Shown in pieces: positions 48,601 to 57,524 of a stretch of DNA of 64,000 bases. Source of the stretch: Chitinophagales bacterium (GTDB taxonomy: Bacteria; Bacteroidota; Bacteroidia; Chitinophagales; JADJOU01); the NCBI GenBank assembly GCA_030832185.1, contig JAURJQ010000003.1:148471-212470 (forward strand), in the 5' to 3' direction. A model generated the notes under the pieces. It was not told the origin of the DNA. It saw only the letters and a list, made by a program, of their open reading frames with translations, and made no database searches. A program made the position numbers and the translations under genes. Positions within the stretch are counted from its first letter, which is position 1. Each line of letters begins with the position of its first letter.

Positions 48601-51600
48601 TACAGTCATAAACTTAGTAGGTCCCGATCGATTTGTTAAATATAGACTATATGCCTCCATATAACTACCCGGGTTGTTAGGATTTTTAGTCAAGAAGATA
48701 CAATTGGCGTTTCCTCCGGTATAGGAGTTGAATGTATGAGGCTTCACCCAGACAGAAATGGAAGCTGCATTTGGCTTCAGCATAGGTTTTACACCCAGTG
48801 AAATATGACTTGTGGTTCCATCAAAATAATAGGCCGAATTAGATATGCCATTTCTTCCTGTCGTTAAAGTAGCTCCTCTGACAATACCATTATGTGCAAA
48901 TTTAGTACTATCATTCGCATTTCCATCCATAGACATGCAGAGTACTAAGCCCGAGGTGTCGCAGTCAGATGTTGAATTTCCACAAACTTTAGAATAGTAC
49001 ACTTTCATTCTGAAATAATGTCCATAATTTCCTCCTAAATCACCTGCTTTTATAGTCACATAATTTGTAGCAACAGCTGAACCTACATTAATATCTTTTT
49101 TGGTATATAGAACTTGTCCATAAGTAATAGGAATTGGGGTGGCGTATATATTTTTACTATTTATTAATACGCTGTCTACAAAATCATCTGATAACATCCA
49201 TAATCGCACACTATCTATAATAGCACCTGCAGGTATTGTTATTTCTTTTCGGAAAACTGCTATATCTGCATTAGCAGTTGTAGTAGTGGTTTGGCTAGAA
49301 CTATTATAATAAGTTCGACTCGGATTAGAAACTATAGGTCCCCACAAACAGTTTCCTACAGTCATACCCGGAAAATTAGCAGCATTAGCTGTAAATAAAC
49401 TTGTAACATAATTACATGAAGTCAAAGACCCCCATGACCCATTCGATTGAAGAGCTTGCCAACCAGTTTGCGCTGAATTTATTTCTGTGGAATCTTGGCA
49501 TAAACTATTCGAACACAAGGTGCAATTTTTCACGCTATCCACCTGAGTATCCCAACTTGCACTATTTTGGAGTGTCCCAACGAAATTTCCATTGACAACG
49601 CTTACTGTATTAGTACCTGTACCTTCATCTGCTTTAAAATAAGCTACCAAATTAGAGGTATTAGCAGCAAGGCAAGCTTTATAGTTTGCTTGAATTTCAC
49701 TAGCAGTTCGCACCGTATTCCAAAATCGCACTTCATCAATCTTACCATTGAATGGTGTAAAGGTATGGTATGGATTGTAATTCACATCTTGGTTACCAAT
49801 AGTCACAGCTACACTATTCTTCATTCTCTGAGACATAGGTATTGTCAAGGTGCCAGAGTTCACTTGATTACCATTGATATACAAGCGCATTGTGCTCGAA
49901 GAATAGTCCATAACACCTGCTGCGTGATACCAAGTATTGGGGCTAAAACTCATAGAGGTGGCGATAACACCTTTTGGCGCTCCGCAACTCGTTTGACCAC
50001 TTACAACCCAACCAAACCCCGTGCCTCCTGACCATGGCATATTAAAAATAAAGCCGATATCCTCACATAACTGAGCATCAGAAGCAGTAACAACAGATTC
50101 CATTCCTGTAACAGTTGTCCTATTACCAAGATTAAACCAACACTCCCATGTAAATCCATTCGTGCTATACAAATCTTTCCAAGCAGCTCCATTTTTTGGA
50201 TCTATTTTGACAACGGTATTCGTAGGAGTGCCGTTAAACTTAAAAGAAGATTCACAATATTGCGGGTTTCCACCACCAGATGATGAATCTCCACCAGGTA
50301 TAGTATAGCATAATTCCAACTTCGGATGTTTTGAAGTGTCCGTTTCCTCGGCTGAATAATATATTAAACTATTATAAAACGGTGTATTTACATGTCTTAA
50401 GAATAAGCCAAAGTCATTGGTAGTAATTAAATCCTGAACAAGATTTTTAACATCAATGTTTAAATAACTGTGATTATTTGTTGGACTCTGTGTTAGAATA
50501 ACTTGATTTTGAGTGGTTATGGAAGGCCAACTACTTGTCGATATAGAGGAGGTTGTCCAAGCATTAGTAATTCTGCTTATTGAGGTAGAATTATCTGTAC
50601 CAGCGGTTGGCTGTCCTGTCCAGCCATGAGAAGCATTTGGCTTTGAATATAAACTTAAACTCGCTGAATTAATAATGGCATTTGCAGGAATACCTGCCAA
50701 ATTAAACTTTAAAATATTTCTCCAGAAATGAGGCACTCCCCCGGCAGTCCAATTCGCAACCACGTTTTCATTAGTGGTAAATGTCCATGTTATATTTGTT
50801 GACGTGGTTGGCGACGATCCAAATCCATCTATTGCCCCTGTATTACTAGTTTTTAATACAACACAAATAGTAGTATCCTTGCCTAGGTTAGTTCGGTGTA
50901 TTGTATCTACTCCATATCGATTTCCCACACAGAGACTATCGCTAAATGCAGAAATCGAAATTAAACTCGTATCTTTTTTAGGTACTATAAATAGAAAATA
51001 GGGATTGACTTTTATATTGGATTGAGTCCACGTGTTGGTACCATCGGTTAAGGTGACAGAGTATGGAGGATTGCCTGTAAATTTTATGGCAATGGGCACA
51101 GGGTTAGAGTTATAACTCGTATATTTTCTTCCTATCAATGACGCTTTAGGCGTATCGATATTGACCAGATTTGTTTTGGTTATAGTATCGCAGCCGAGAC
51201 TATTGCAGGTAATTAGGCTGGCCGTCTTATATCCATTCGTGGTATAGGATACTACTGGATTGGCTGCGGTGGAGCTAGCGGGGCCACCTCCAGGAAATGA
51301 CCAATTATAGGTTAAGGTTGGTATTCCAAAACTCCTCGCAGCATAGCGAACTGATTTTCCTGTGCACTGAAAGGTATCAAGTGCTATGAAATCTGATTTC
51401 GGCTTTTTGGTTAGGCATTGTAGTGCCTGAAAGGCATTGATACGTCCAGCTCCTAACTGACCTATAAAGCTTGGATTTTGGGCATTGATATTATCGCAGG
51501 TTCTTTTTAAACAAGCCTCGATACTATCCGCTGGCATGGGGTTGTAGCATTTCATGAGGGCACATAATCCAGCCACCAAAGGGGAGGCCATACTCGTACC

Positions 51601-52674
51601 ACTTAAATTCCCATAAGAATTAGTAGCGCCTGCTAGACAGCTCGGAATGCCAACACCTGGTGCTGTGACATCTATGTTAGAGCCAAAGTTAGAAAAGCTA
51701 GCTCTGGCATCTGTACTAGCAGACGCAGCTACGCTGATCACATGATTGTATGAAGCTGGATACATGGGAGTGGAGGTGTTACTATTGCCTGCAGCTGCCA
51801 CACAAATTATTCCCTTCGTTTTTGCTATATTGAATAATGTTTGGTAGGTCGCCGACCATCCACCTCCCCCCCAGCTCATATTGATGACATCGCAGCCACT
51901 GGCATTGACTGCATAGTCTAGTCCTTGAAAGGCGCCGGTTAGGAAAGAGTTTGAACTAAGGCCTATTTTGACCGGAATCATTTTGCAATTATATCCTATA
52001 GCAGCTATGCCCTTACTATTATGTGTTTGACCTGCTATGATACCTGCTACGTGTGTACCATGGGTAAAGTAAGTATTGGTAGGAGAAGTCGCTGAAGGGT
52101 CATTGTCATTATTGGCCGCATCCCATCCTCGCCAGTCGTCTATATAACCATTGCCATCATCATCTATTCCGTTTCCAGCTATTTCTCCAGTATTGATATG
52201 CCATTGATTGACTAGATCCTCATGGGTCATAAGAAATCCATCATCCGTTACGGCTACTTTCACATTCGCACAACCCTGACTTAGGTTCCATGCTAAATCC
52301 GCTTGTATTTTACTTAAATTCCATTGCGTAGAATATAAGGGGTCATTAGGAGTGAAAAACAATTTATAAAGTGGAACCTTCTCGGCGAATTCTATTTCAG
52401 AAAACTGATTTAGACGCAGAATCAAACTATCTAGATTGATATCTTTATCGAGAATAACCTCATAGGTAGTATTTAGGAGTGGATGCACAGAAATAGACTT
52501 CGCACTGACTAATTCGGCAGGAGATAGCAAAATACGCAGACTTTTATCCTTCTCAAGGACATAAACCGTCTTATATTCTTCTTTTAATTTTACAAAAAGT
52601 CGATTGGAAAAGTAATCTTGGCTTTTAAGTATCGAGGCAGTTAAAGCTAACGATATTAAAATTAGGATTCTCAT
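45637..52674 (-). CDS. Giant secreted multidomain subtilisin-like protease with type B (gliding-associated) sorting domain
   Basis: 2345 residues. Order: signal peptide; propeptide-like region; S8 protease (Asp144 in VTDDG, His205 in THGTHVAG, Asn297 in AAGNS, Ser361 in SGTSMASP); PKD-type domain (about 430-515); a DNRLRE-like domain (about 600-800); three LamG-like lectin domains (near 815-1020, 1200-1400 and 1415-1610) each with an LxFDGxxSxI-type start; further PKD or adhesin-like stretches; and a final 90 residues with FPNAFTPNQDGLNDEYMP and FAIYDRWGEKVFE, the CHU_C/gliding-associated type B sorting domain. It is likely surface-exposed or released, and may be SprF-dependent. Confidence 0.92.
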   Translation of the reverse strand: MRILILISLALTASILKSQDYFSNRLFVKLKEEYKTVYVLEKDKSLRILLSPAELVSAKSISVHPLLNTTYEVILDKDINLDSLILRLNQFSEIEFAEKVPLYKLFFTPNDPLYSTQWNLSKIQADLAWNLSQGCANVKVAVTDDGFLMTHEDLVNQWHINTGEIAGNGIDDDGNGYIDDWRGWDAANNDNDPSATSPTNTYFTHGTHVAGIIAGQTHNSKGIAAIGYNCKMIPVKIGLSSNSFLTGAFQGLDYAVNASGCDVINMSWGGGGWSATYQTLFNIAKTKGIICVAAAGNSNTSTPMYPASYNHVISVAASASTDARASFSNFGSNIDVTAPGVGIPSCLAGATNSYGNLSGTSMASPLVAGLCALMKCYNPMPADSIEACLKRTCDNINAQNPSFIGQLGAGRINAFQALQCLTKKPKSDFIALDTFQCTGKSVRYAARSFGIPTLTYNWSFPGGGPASSTAANPVVSYTTNGYKTASLITCNSLGCDTITKTNLVNIDTPKASLIGRKYTSYNSNPVPIAIKFTGNPPYSVTLTDGTNTWTQSNIKVNPYFLFIVPKKDTSLISISAFSDSLCVGNRYGVDTIHRTNLGKDTTICVVLKTSNTGAIDGFGSSPTTSTNITWTFTTNENVVANWTAGGVPHFWRNILKFNLAGIPANAIINSASLSLYSKPNASHGWTGQPTAGTDNSTSISRITNAWTTSSISTSSWPSITTQNQVILTQSPTNNHSYLNIDVKNLVQDLITTNDFGLFLRHVNTPFYNSLIYYSAEETDTSKHPKLELCYTIPGGDSSSGGGNPQYCESSFKFNGTPTNTVVKIDPKNGAAWKDLYSTNGFTWECWFNLGNRTTVTGMESVVTASDAQLCEDIGFIFNMPWSGGTGFGWVVSGQTSCGAPKGVIATSMSFSPNTWYHAAGVMDYSSSTMRLYINGNQVNSGTLTIPMSQRMKNSVAVTIGNQDVNYNPYHTFTPFNGKIDEVRFWNTVRTASEIQANYKACLAANTSNLVAYFKADEGTGTNTVSVVNGNFVGTLQNSASWDTQVDSVKNCTLCSNSLCQDSTEINSAQTGWQALQSNGSWGSLTSCNYVTSLFTANAANFPGMTVGNCLWGPIVSNPSRTYYNSSSQTTTTTANADIAVFRKEITIPAGAIIDSVRLWMLSDDFVDSVLINSKNIYATPIPITYGQVLYTKKDINVGSAVATNYVTIKAGDLGGNYGHYFRMKVYYSKVCGNSTSDCDTSGLVLCMSMDGNANDSTKFAHNGIVRGATLTTGRNGISNSAYYFDGTTSHISLGVKPMLKPNAASISVWVKPHTFNSYTGGNANCIFLTKNPNNPGSYMEAYSLYLTNRSGPTKFMTVCTHQPTTNEKWFQSVQNTNLNQWTHLVLTFDFDSLRLYINGQLDNKTYKGFNNVYDALDSIMIGYSANTMNKNYFKGDIDELKIYNRVLSNTEILNLYNKPFTCSCIAVKAPSDCDTTNLNIGKVLHLDFNGNTQDKSGNGNHATNFGATLVSDRKGNSNSAYNFNGSSSRMIIPNFPIPSTNNISISVWLKSGASSQQAYAGLLDQSHTTGTLKNWAIQHSNTNSAIFFDWRNSSTNWANTINDPVNYDHTKWNHLVVVKKSDTLQYYLNCILVFEKKFTAMDNIHKFLADLNIGFIQSNSGPIRYYNGSMDELRIYHRVLTQNEVKALGDCCATHTPPPCDTAKKCTFAQCRNDSIQISASAGSKYQWSPTSGLSNDTIRSQKIFVSNNQRYLVSYASAKNCQLIDTIDIEVKAAAIYPKMDDQLICIGDSVQMTIPIHATNILWSPNTAISSTSSKNPFFFPTTPTTYYLEFSDTSGCLHRDTFVVNTKVCCPARARFTIPKDQLCFGETIAVTNTSKGPITSYNWNFSTAIPNTFIGANPPILTFPSGGSYTLKLIVTNGTCFDTMIKTVNVVHIIPYAGLDTTNCLGAFVTDLGELPISDWTYKWTPTKYLDNPNIANPKCSIVNDSVNYILEITDRSSGCKASDTVVVYTNRKIDSTVQKLRICDGDSVLFNGIQQKTSGNYFYTIKKADGICDSFINLLRLNVLQKQFLNYTPKIHCDFYIDGKGKRHDTSYIERDTIRSKSLLNCDSIINITPREIFKKIYIEKTVQGCSPFRYNGKTYLTSKTKVDSIRIRGAYSGCDSIIEYINVIVYPKPKAEITPSIPNPVLYKQTVKLTASGGQTYLWLQMGSTNSEIDYKLNQIQPRLFTVRVTDDNNCWDTVSYIVNGELPDTCYYGFPNAFTPNQDGLNDEYMPNMDECTEIKVFAIYDRWGEKVFETNQQKGWNGFYKGKPAPPSVYLYYAELITPWGIKIHRGNFTLIR

Positions 52675-52693
52675 AGTAAATCATTTTCAATTA

Positions 52694-52701
52694 CAAAGAT
52701 A
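52694..52701 (-). promoter_or_regulatory. -7 box (TATCTTTG) of the giant subtilisin, with -33 TTG
   Basis: TATCTTTG on the minus strand with a TTG 21 bp upstream (52725-52723), the one promoter here with both elements at near-consensus spacing. It interleaves with the divergent box of the DUF1761 gene. Confidence 0.55.
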
Positions 52702-52711
52702 ATTTTTTTAT

Positions 52712-52719
52712 TAGATTTG
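52712..52719 (+). promoter_or_regulatory. -7 box (TAGATTTG) of the DUF1761 gene
   Basis: TAGATTTG, 18 bp before the chosen ATG at 52738. Its own TTG creates a spurious in-frame start at 52717. Confidence 0.5.
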
Positions 52720-52737
52720 TTACAAATTAATATCAAT

Positions 52738-53232
52738 ATGATTAAATTCAACTGGCTGCTTTTATCACTTACATCTCTGGTTCCAATTATTATAGCTTAT
52801 TTATGGTTCAATCCCAGTGTTTATAGCAGAATATTCAAGGGTTGGAATTTATCTCAGTTTAATATTCACTGGACACCAAGTAGTATTGGTATACTTTTAG
52901 TTTTAGGCTTTATGTATAGTATCACTCTCTCCTACCAGGTGATTCATCAGCTGCATTTCCAAAGCCTGCTTATGAATGAAGTAGGTTTCATGAATCAAGA
53001 AGGAAGTGCCTACAAAGATCTAGTCTATATTTTTGAGCTATATGGAAAAAACTTTAGAAGTTTTAAGCATGGTGCTTTTCATGGCTTATTAAATTCTATT
53101 TTTATCGTTCTTCCTATACTGGTTTATGGCCGATTTGCTTCAGGTAGTTCATGGCGTTTTGTTTTTTTCCAATGGCTGTTTTGGACGATTTGTGGTGTCA
53201 CTATGGGCGGACTTATCTGTGAACTTTATTAA
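52738..53232 (+). CDS. DUF1761-like membrane protein
   Basis: 164 residues with four hydrophobic segments. The pattern (first helix ending in AYLWFNPSVYSR, a helix beginning GILLVLGFMYS, then a loop with KHGAFHGLLNSI and a final helix with FWTICGVTMGGL) fits the DUF1761 family of small Bacteroidota membrane proteins. Start ATG 52738 is preferred over TTG 52717, which lies in the promoter. The acyl-CoA synthetase follows after 17 bp. Function unknown. Confidence 0.75.
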   Translation: MIKFNWLLLSLTSLVPIIIAYLWFNPSVYSRIFKGWNLSQFNIHWTPSSIGILLVLGFMYSITLSYQVIHQLHFQSLLMNEVGFMNQEGSAYKDLVYIFELYGKNFRSFKHGAFHGLLNSIFIVLPILVYGRFASGSSWRFVFFQWLFWTICGVTMGGLICELY

Positions 53233-53249
53233 TTATAAATATCATTATC

Positions 53250-55013
53250 ATGAATAAACCAACACGATTATTTGATTATATAAATCTTCAAGCGAGAGAA
53301 TTTCCTCAAGAAAAAGCTATATCGCACAAGCATAAAGGCATTTGGAAGCATTATTCTTCATTTGATTTTGAAAAACATGTCAATGAATATTCCTTGGCAT
53401 TATTGGCCCATGGTGTGGTAAAGAATGACAAAATAGCTATTATATCGGGCAATAGACCCGAGTGGAATTTTTGTGATAATGGAATTTTGCAGCTAGGTGC
53501 AGTTAATGTTCCTATTTACCCTACGAGCTCATTACATGATTATGAATACATATTGAATGATGCAGGAGTCAAGTATCTCTTCATATCTGATGCTACAATT
53601 TTTGAAAAAGTATCCAAGGTTAATGTACCGTCATTAAAAGGAATCTATTCATTTGAAGATGTACCAGGATGCGCCAATGTATCTGAATTTCTAAAAAAGG
53701 CGGACTGGTCTAGGCTATCAGAAATAGAGAAGATAAAATCTGAGATAACTACACAAGACTTAGCCACAATTATCTATACCTCTGGTACTACAGGGAATCC
53801 TAAGGGAGTTATGCTCTCTCATAGAAACATTATTTTCAATGTAGAGGAAGTATCGCCACATTTACCCGTAAAAACTAATCATAAAGTGCTGAGTTTTCTT
53901 CCTCTATGTCATATTTTTGAAAGGGTAGTCACCTATTTCTATTTCTTTAAGGGAGTAGAAGTATACTATGCGGAGAGTATAGATAGTTTAAAAGAAAATA
54001 TAGCAGAAGTCAAGCCTCACTTCATGACCTGTGTCCCGCGCTTAATGGAAAAAATCTATGATGGAATATTAGTTAAAGGGCAAGATTTAAAGGGTATAAG
54101 TAAGCTATTGTTTAATTGGGGAATCAATCTAGCACATAAAGAAAATGCAAAATCTAGTCTATTTTATGGGTTTTTAAATAAGGTTATTTACAGTAAATTT
54201 AGACAAGCACTTGGGGGAAATATAGTAGGTATAGTGACCGGAGCTGCTGCGCTTCAGCCTAGGATTGGAATTTTCTTTAACAATGTCGGAATTACGGTGA
54301 GAGAGGGATATGGCATGACAGAAACGGCTCCGGTTATCTCTTTTAATAGATTTGGTGAGAGTGAAAATAGGCCTGGTACTGTAGGAATCATACTAGATCA
54401 TGTAAGGGTAAAACTAGAGCATAGAGAAGGGATGGGAGACGGTGAAGGTGAAATTTTAGTGCAAGGAGAGAATGTCATGTTGGGTTATTATAATAATCCA
54501 GAGGCTACGGCCGCTGCGATCAAAAATGGCTGGCTATGCACTGGAGATGTGGGAAAATTGGAGGATAATAAATTTTTAAAAATTACGGATAGAGTCAAAG
54601 AGCTCTTCAAGACTAGCGGAGGTAAGTATGTCGCCCCTCAATTTATTGAAAATACGCTGAAGGAAAGTAAGTATATAGAGCAGATAATAGCTATAGGCAA
54701 TAATCGAAAATTTGTGTCCGCACTGATCTACCCATCGCTGATAAATTTAAAAGGCTGGGCCGAATTTAAAGGTTATGCTATTGATTTCAATAATTCTAAT
54801 TGGGTTACAAATGAGCTCATTCAAGAAAAAATGAAAAGAGTGATTGACCGATATAATGTACAGTTCAATCACGTGGAGCAAATAAAGAAATTTATCCTTG
54901 TAAATAATGAGTGGACAATAGATGGCGGGGAACTTACTCCTACATTAAAGTTGAAGAGAAAGGTCATAGAAGAAAAAAATGTCGAAAAAATTGAATCTAT
55001 GTACAAAGATTAA
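53250..55013 (+). CDS. Long-chain acyl-CoA synthetase
   Basis: A 587-residue AMP-forming ligase activating fatty acids. Signature TIIYTSGTTGNPKGVMLSH (near residue 175), the REGYGMTETAPVISFN segment, WLCTGDVGKLE, and the catalytic-lysine region LFKTSGGKYVAPQFIE. It matches the FadD15-like/FAA1 bacterial group. Probably cytosolic, membrane-peripheral. It lies 17 bp after the DUF1761 gene and probably shares its transcript. Confidence 0.93.
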   Translation: MNKPTRLFDYINLQAREFPQEKAISHKHKGIWKHYSSFDFEKHVNEYSLALLAHGVVKNDKIAIISGNRPEWNFCDNGILQLGAVNVPIYPTSSLHDYEYILNDAGVKYLFISDATIFEKVSKVNVPSLKGIYSFEDVPGCANVSEFLKKADWSRLSEIEKIKSEITTQDLATIIYTSGTTGNPKGVMLSHRNIIFNVEEVSPHLPVKTNHKVLSFLPLCHIFERVVTYFYFFKGVEVYYAESIDSLKENIAEVKPHFMTCVPRLMEKIYDGILVKGQDLKGISKLLFNWGINLAHKENAKSSLFYGFLNKVIYSKFRQALGGNIVGIVTGAAALQPRIGIFFNNVGITVREGYGMTETAPVISFNRFGESENRPGTVGIILDHVRVKLEHREGMGDGEGEILVQGENVMLGYYNNPEATAAAIKNGWLCTGDVGKLEDNKFLKITDRVKELFKTSGGKYVAPQFIENTLKESKYIEQIIAIGNNRKFVSALIYPSLINLKGWAEFKGYAIDFNNSNWVTNELIQEKMKRVIDRYNVQFNHVEQIKKFILVNNEWTIDGGELTPTLKLKRKVIEEKNVEKIESMYKD

Positions 55014-55036
55014 ACACCTTGATATTGTAAATACTA

Positions 55037-55044
55037 TAAATTTG
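55037..55044 (+). promoter_or_regulatory. -7 box (TAAATTTG) of the OmpA-domain gene
   Basis: TAAATTTG, 20 bp before the ATG. A TTG 15 bp upstream is a weak -33 candidate. Confidence 0.4.
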
Positions 55045-55064
55045 CGCTTAGAATATTATCAATC

Positions 55065-56417
55065 ATGAGAAAAATCATATTAGGTTTACTTTTATTTGTC
55101 ATAGCTCCAACAGTTGCTCAAGTTCATACTTTAAAGGAGTCTATTCACTTCGGCTTAGGCAAAACCTCATTAAATAATAATCATAAGAAAAAATTAGATT
55201 CAATTTTAGTATTATTGAAGACAAGTAAATCTTATTTAGGTGAAATAAAAGGACATACTTGTAGTATTGGATCCGTTCACATTAATAAAGTGGTTTCGAA
55301 TTTAAGAGCATTAAATGTATTAAACTATTTGGTAGATAGAGGCGCCAGTAAAGTAAATTTCACCTATTCAGGTTTGGGAACTAGTCACCCAATAGGTAAT
55401 AATAAAACAATTCAAGGTAGATCTCTAAATAGAAGAACGGATATAGAAATAGTATTGAGTCTTTTTGAAGAGTCCGTCAGTTTTTCAGAAGATGGTAAGG
55501 AGAATGTTGGGTCTGACACTAAAAATAGTGTACTCTCCAATAAAGCAAGTGAAGCAAGTATGGCATCAGCTCCCCTTGTTGAATTAGGCCCTGATTTCGT
55601 GTCTGGTAAAATGCCTAAAGTTGGGAATAAGTTGATAAAAAGTACGAATGGGATAACATTGGAGATCGATAAAAATAGTTTAGTTTCGGGAAGTAGTGAG
55701 CCAATAGATCTTGATTTCAAGGATTACACTCAAAATTATGATATCATAAAGAAAGGATTTAATACTACCACAGGAGGCTTAAAAACTTTATCCTTGATTG
55801 GTGCTTTCTCCGCAAGTTTTACCCAGGAGTACCAAGAGCTTTCAGTCAATAGTCAAAAACCACTCTTGGTTTCTATTCCCTCAGAGTATTTTCCAAATGC
55901 TAAATTATTCTCAAATCCTAGAAATTGGGCTCCAGATACCATAAATAAACTTAGTTACAATTTTAATAAGAAGGCTTATGAAGTCTCGCTCATCAATAAT
56001 ACAAATGTAATTGGTGTATTTAATGATCTATCAGATACTATTGTGTTTTTAAAAGTAAAAATAAAAGGCCTTTCTCCTGAGGTTTTAAAGCCTTATGTTA
56101 TATATGATAATTGCAATATATCTGCATGTTGTCGTCAAACTAAAAAATGGTTATTCTTTACTTCTACGTCTTATTTAGTTCCAATATCTACAAAGAACAC
56201 TAGTTATAAAATAAGATCAACCTACACTGATTTTTCTAGTAAGAATGGAAATACTTATTCCGTAAATTATGATATTAAAAATCTTGATTTGTCCACTTTA
56301 ACAAAAGAGGTAGGGGCTAATAATGAGATTATTTATAATTATACTAAAAAGATACAAGTGTCAAATCAAAAATTGGATAAGTTATCTTTATGTGATCCGG
56401 TACCCAGTGCAAACTAA
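55065..56417 (+). CDS. Exported protein with N-terminal OmpA-like domain and a novel C-terminal region
   Basis: A 450-residue protein: signal peptide (to TVAQ), then an OmpA_C-like domain at about 25-130 (SIHFGLGKTSLNNNHKKKLD, IKGHTCSIGS, VSNLRALNVLNYL, GRSLNRRTDI). In normal domains the GHTD Asp binds diaminopimelate; here it is Cys (GHTCS), while the Arg of LxxxRA is kept. Having this domain first, with about 320 unrecognised residues after it (several Cys near 350-356, DNCNISACC), is the reverse of the common order. Function unknown. A strong bidirectional terminator follows. Confidence 0.82.
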   Translation: MRKIILGLLLFVIAPTVAQVHTLKESIHFGLGKTSLNNNHKKKLDSILVLLKTSKSYLGEIKGHTCSIGSVHINKVVSNLRALNVLNYLVDRGASKVNFTYSGLGTSHPIGNNKTIQGRSLNRRTDIEIVLSLFEESVSFSEDGKENVGSDTKNSVLSNKASEASMASAPLVELGPDFVSGKMPKVGNKLIKSTNGITLEIDKNSLVSGSSEPIDLDFKDYTQNYDIIKKGFNTTTGGLKTLSLIGAFSASFTQEYQELSVNSQKPLLVSIPSEYFPNAKLFSNPRNWAPDTINKLSYNFNKKAYEVSLINNTNVIGVFNDLSDTIVFLKVKIKGLSPEVLKPYVIYDNCNISACCRQTKKWLFFTSTSYLVPISTKNTSYKIRSTYTDFSSKNGNTYSVNYDIKNLDLSTLTKEVGANNEIIYNYTKKIQVSNQKLDKLSLCDPVPSAN

Positions 56418-56423
56418 TGTATT

Positions 56424-56458
56424 AAAAAAGGGAAGTAGATTTTCTACTTCCCTTTTTT
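56424..56458. terminator. Bidirectional rho-independent terminator
   Basis: A perfect 16-bp stem (arms 56424-56439 and 56443-56458: six A, GGGAAGTAGA, then its complement ending in six T) with a TTT loop. It ends the OmpA-domain gene on the plus strand and rluD on the minus strand. Confidence 0.93.
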
Positions 56459-56459
56459 A

Positions 56460-57515
56460 TTAATTAGTCTCTTCAAATTCGAGCAATCTTCCTTTGGAGT
56501 ATGCTCTCCATTTTTCTATAAGCGTAGTCATATCTTCTGGAAGCTCTGAATCAAAGGACATCCATTTTTTTGTCTCAGGATGTTCTATTCCTAGCTCTTT
56601 AGCATGTAGTGCTTGCCTAGGGCAAACTTTAAAACAGTTTTCTACAAACTGTTTATATTTACTAAATACAGTTCCTTTTACGATCACATTGCCACCATAA
56701 CGGTCATCATTAAATACAGGATGACCCATACTAGCCATATGGACTCGAATTTGGTGGGTTCTCCCTGTTTCGAGTACACATTCCACTAAGGTGCAGTAAC
56801 CAAAACGCTCCAATACCTTATAATGAGTAATAGATGGCTTACCTTCAAAATCATCTTCAAAGGTTTTCATTCTCTTTCTTTCAAATTTATCTCTACCAAT
56901 ATTTTTATTTATGGTACCCTCATTGGCATCTAGGTCGCCCCATACCAAGGCAATATACTTCCTATGATTTGTTTTATCAAAAAATTGTTTGGCCAGATAA
57001 GCCATGGAGAAATCGGTTTTGGCCAGCACCATGATGCCACTTGTATCTTTATCTAGTCTATGCACGATTCCAGGCTTCATAGCATCCTGTCCCTTTCCAA
57101 GGTTTTTAATATGAAAAAGCAATGCATTGACCAGTGTGCCTTTGTAATTTCCTACTCCGGGGTGAACCACCATACCTGCAGGTTTGTTTATAATGAGCAT
57201 GTCATTATCTTCATGAACTATGTTTAATGGAATATCCTCTGGTTTGATGCCCTCATGGCCAAAAGGTAGTGGCAGAATAACCTTAATCTTATCTAAAGGA
57301 CTTACTTTATAACTAGATTTTACAGGTTTGTCATTGACTAGCAGTGAACCTGAATCAGCCGCTGCTTGAAACTTAGACCTTGAAATCCGCTCTACATGAC
57401 TGACTAGATATTTATCTATCCGCGTAGGTTCTTGGCCCTTATCTATCTCTAGATTTATTTCACGAACTAGTTCATCGCTATCAATTTCTAACTCTTCACT
57501 CTCTATATCCTTCAT
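56460..57515 (-). CDS. rluD: RluD-family 23S rRNA pseudouridine synthase
   Basis: 351 residues: an S4 RNA-binding domain (about 31-85) and a catalytic RluA-type domain with Asp155 in VHRLDKDTSGIMVLAKT. Other motifs: LIINKPAGMVVHPG and ETGRTHQIRVHMASMGHPV. It modifies uridines of helix 69, if truly RluD. It has an acidic N-terminal extension of about 28 residues, common in Bacteroidota. It is the last gene of the leftward run with gpsA (9 bp gap). Confidence 0.93.
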   Translation of the reverse strand: MKDIESEELEIDSDELVREINLEIDKGQEPTRIDKYLVSHVERISRSKFQAAADSGSLLVNDKPVKSSYKVSPLDKIKVILPLPFGHEGIKPEDIPLNIVHEDNDMLIINKPAGMVVHPGVGNYKGTLVNALLFHIKNLGKGQDAMKPGIVHRLDKDTSGIMVLAKTDFSMAYLAKQFFDKTNHRKYIALVWGDLDANEGTINKNIGRDKFERKRMKTFEDDFEGKPSITHYKVLERFGYCTLVECVLETGRTHQIRVHMASMGHPVFNDDRYGGNVIVKGTVFSKYKQFVENCFKVCPRQALHAKELGIEHPETKKWMSFDSELPEDMTTLIEKWRAYSKGRLLEFEETN

Positions 57516-57524
57516 AATTTGTAT

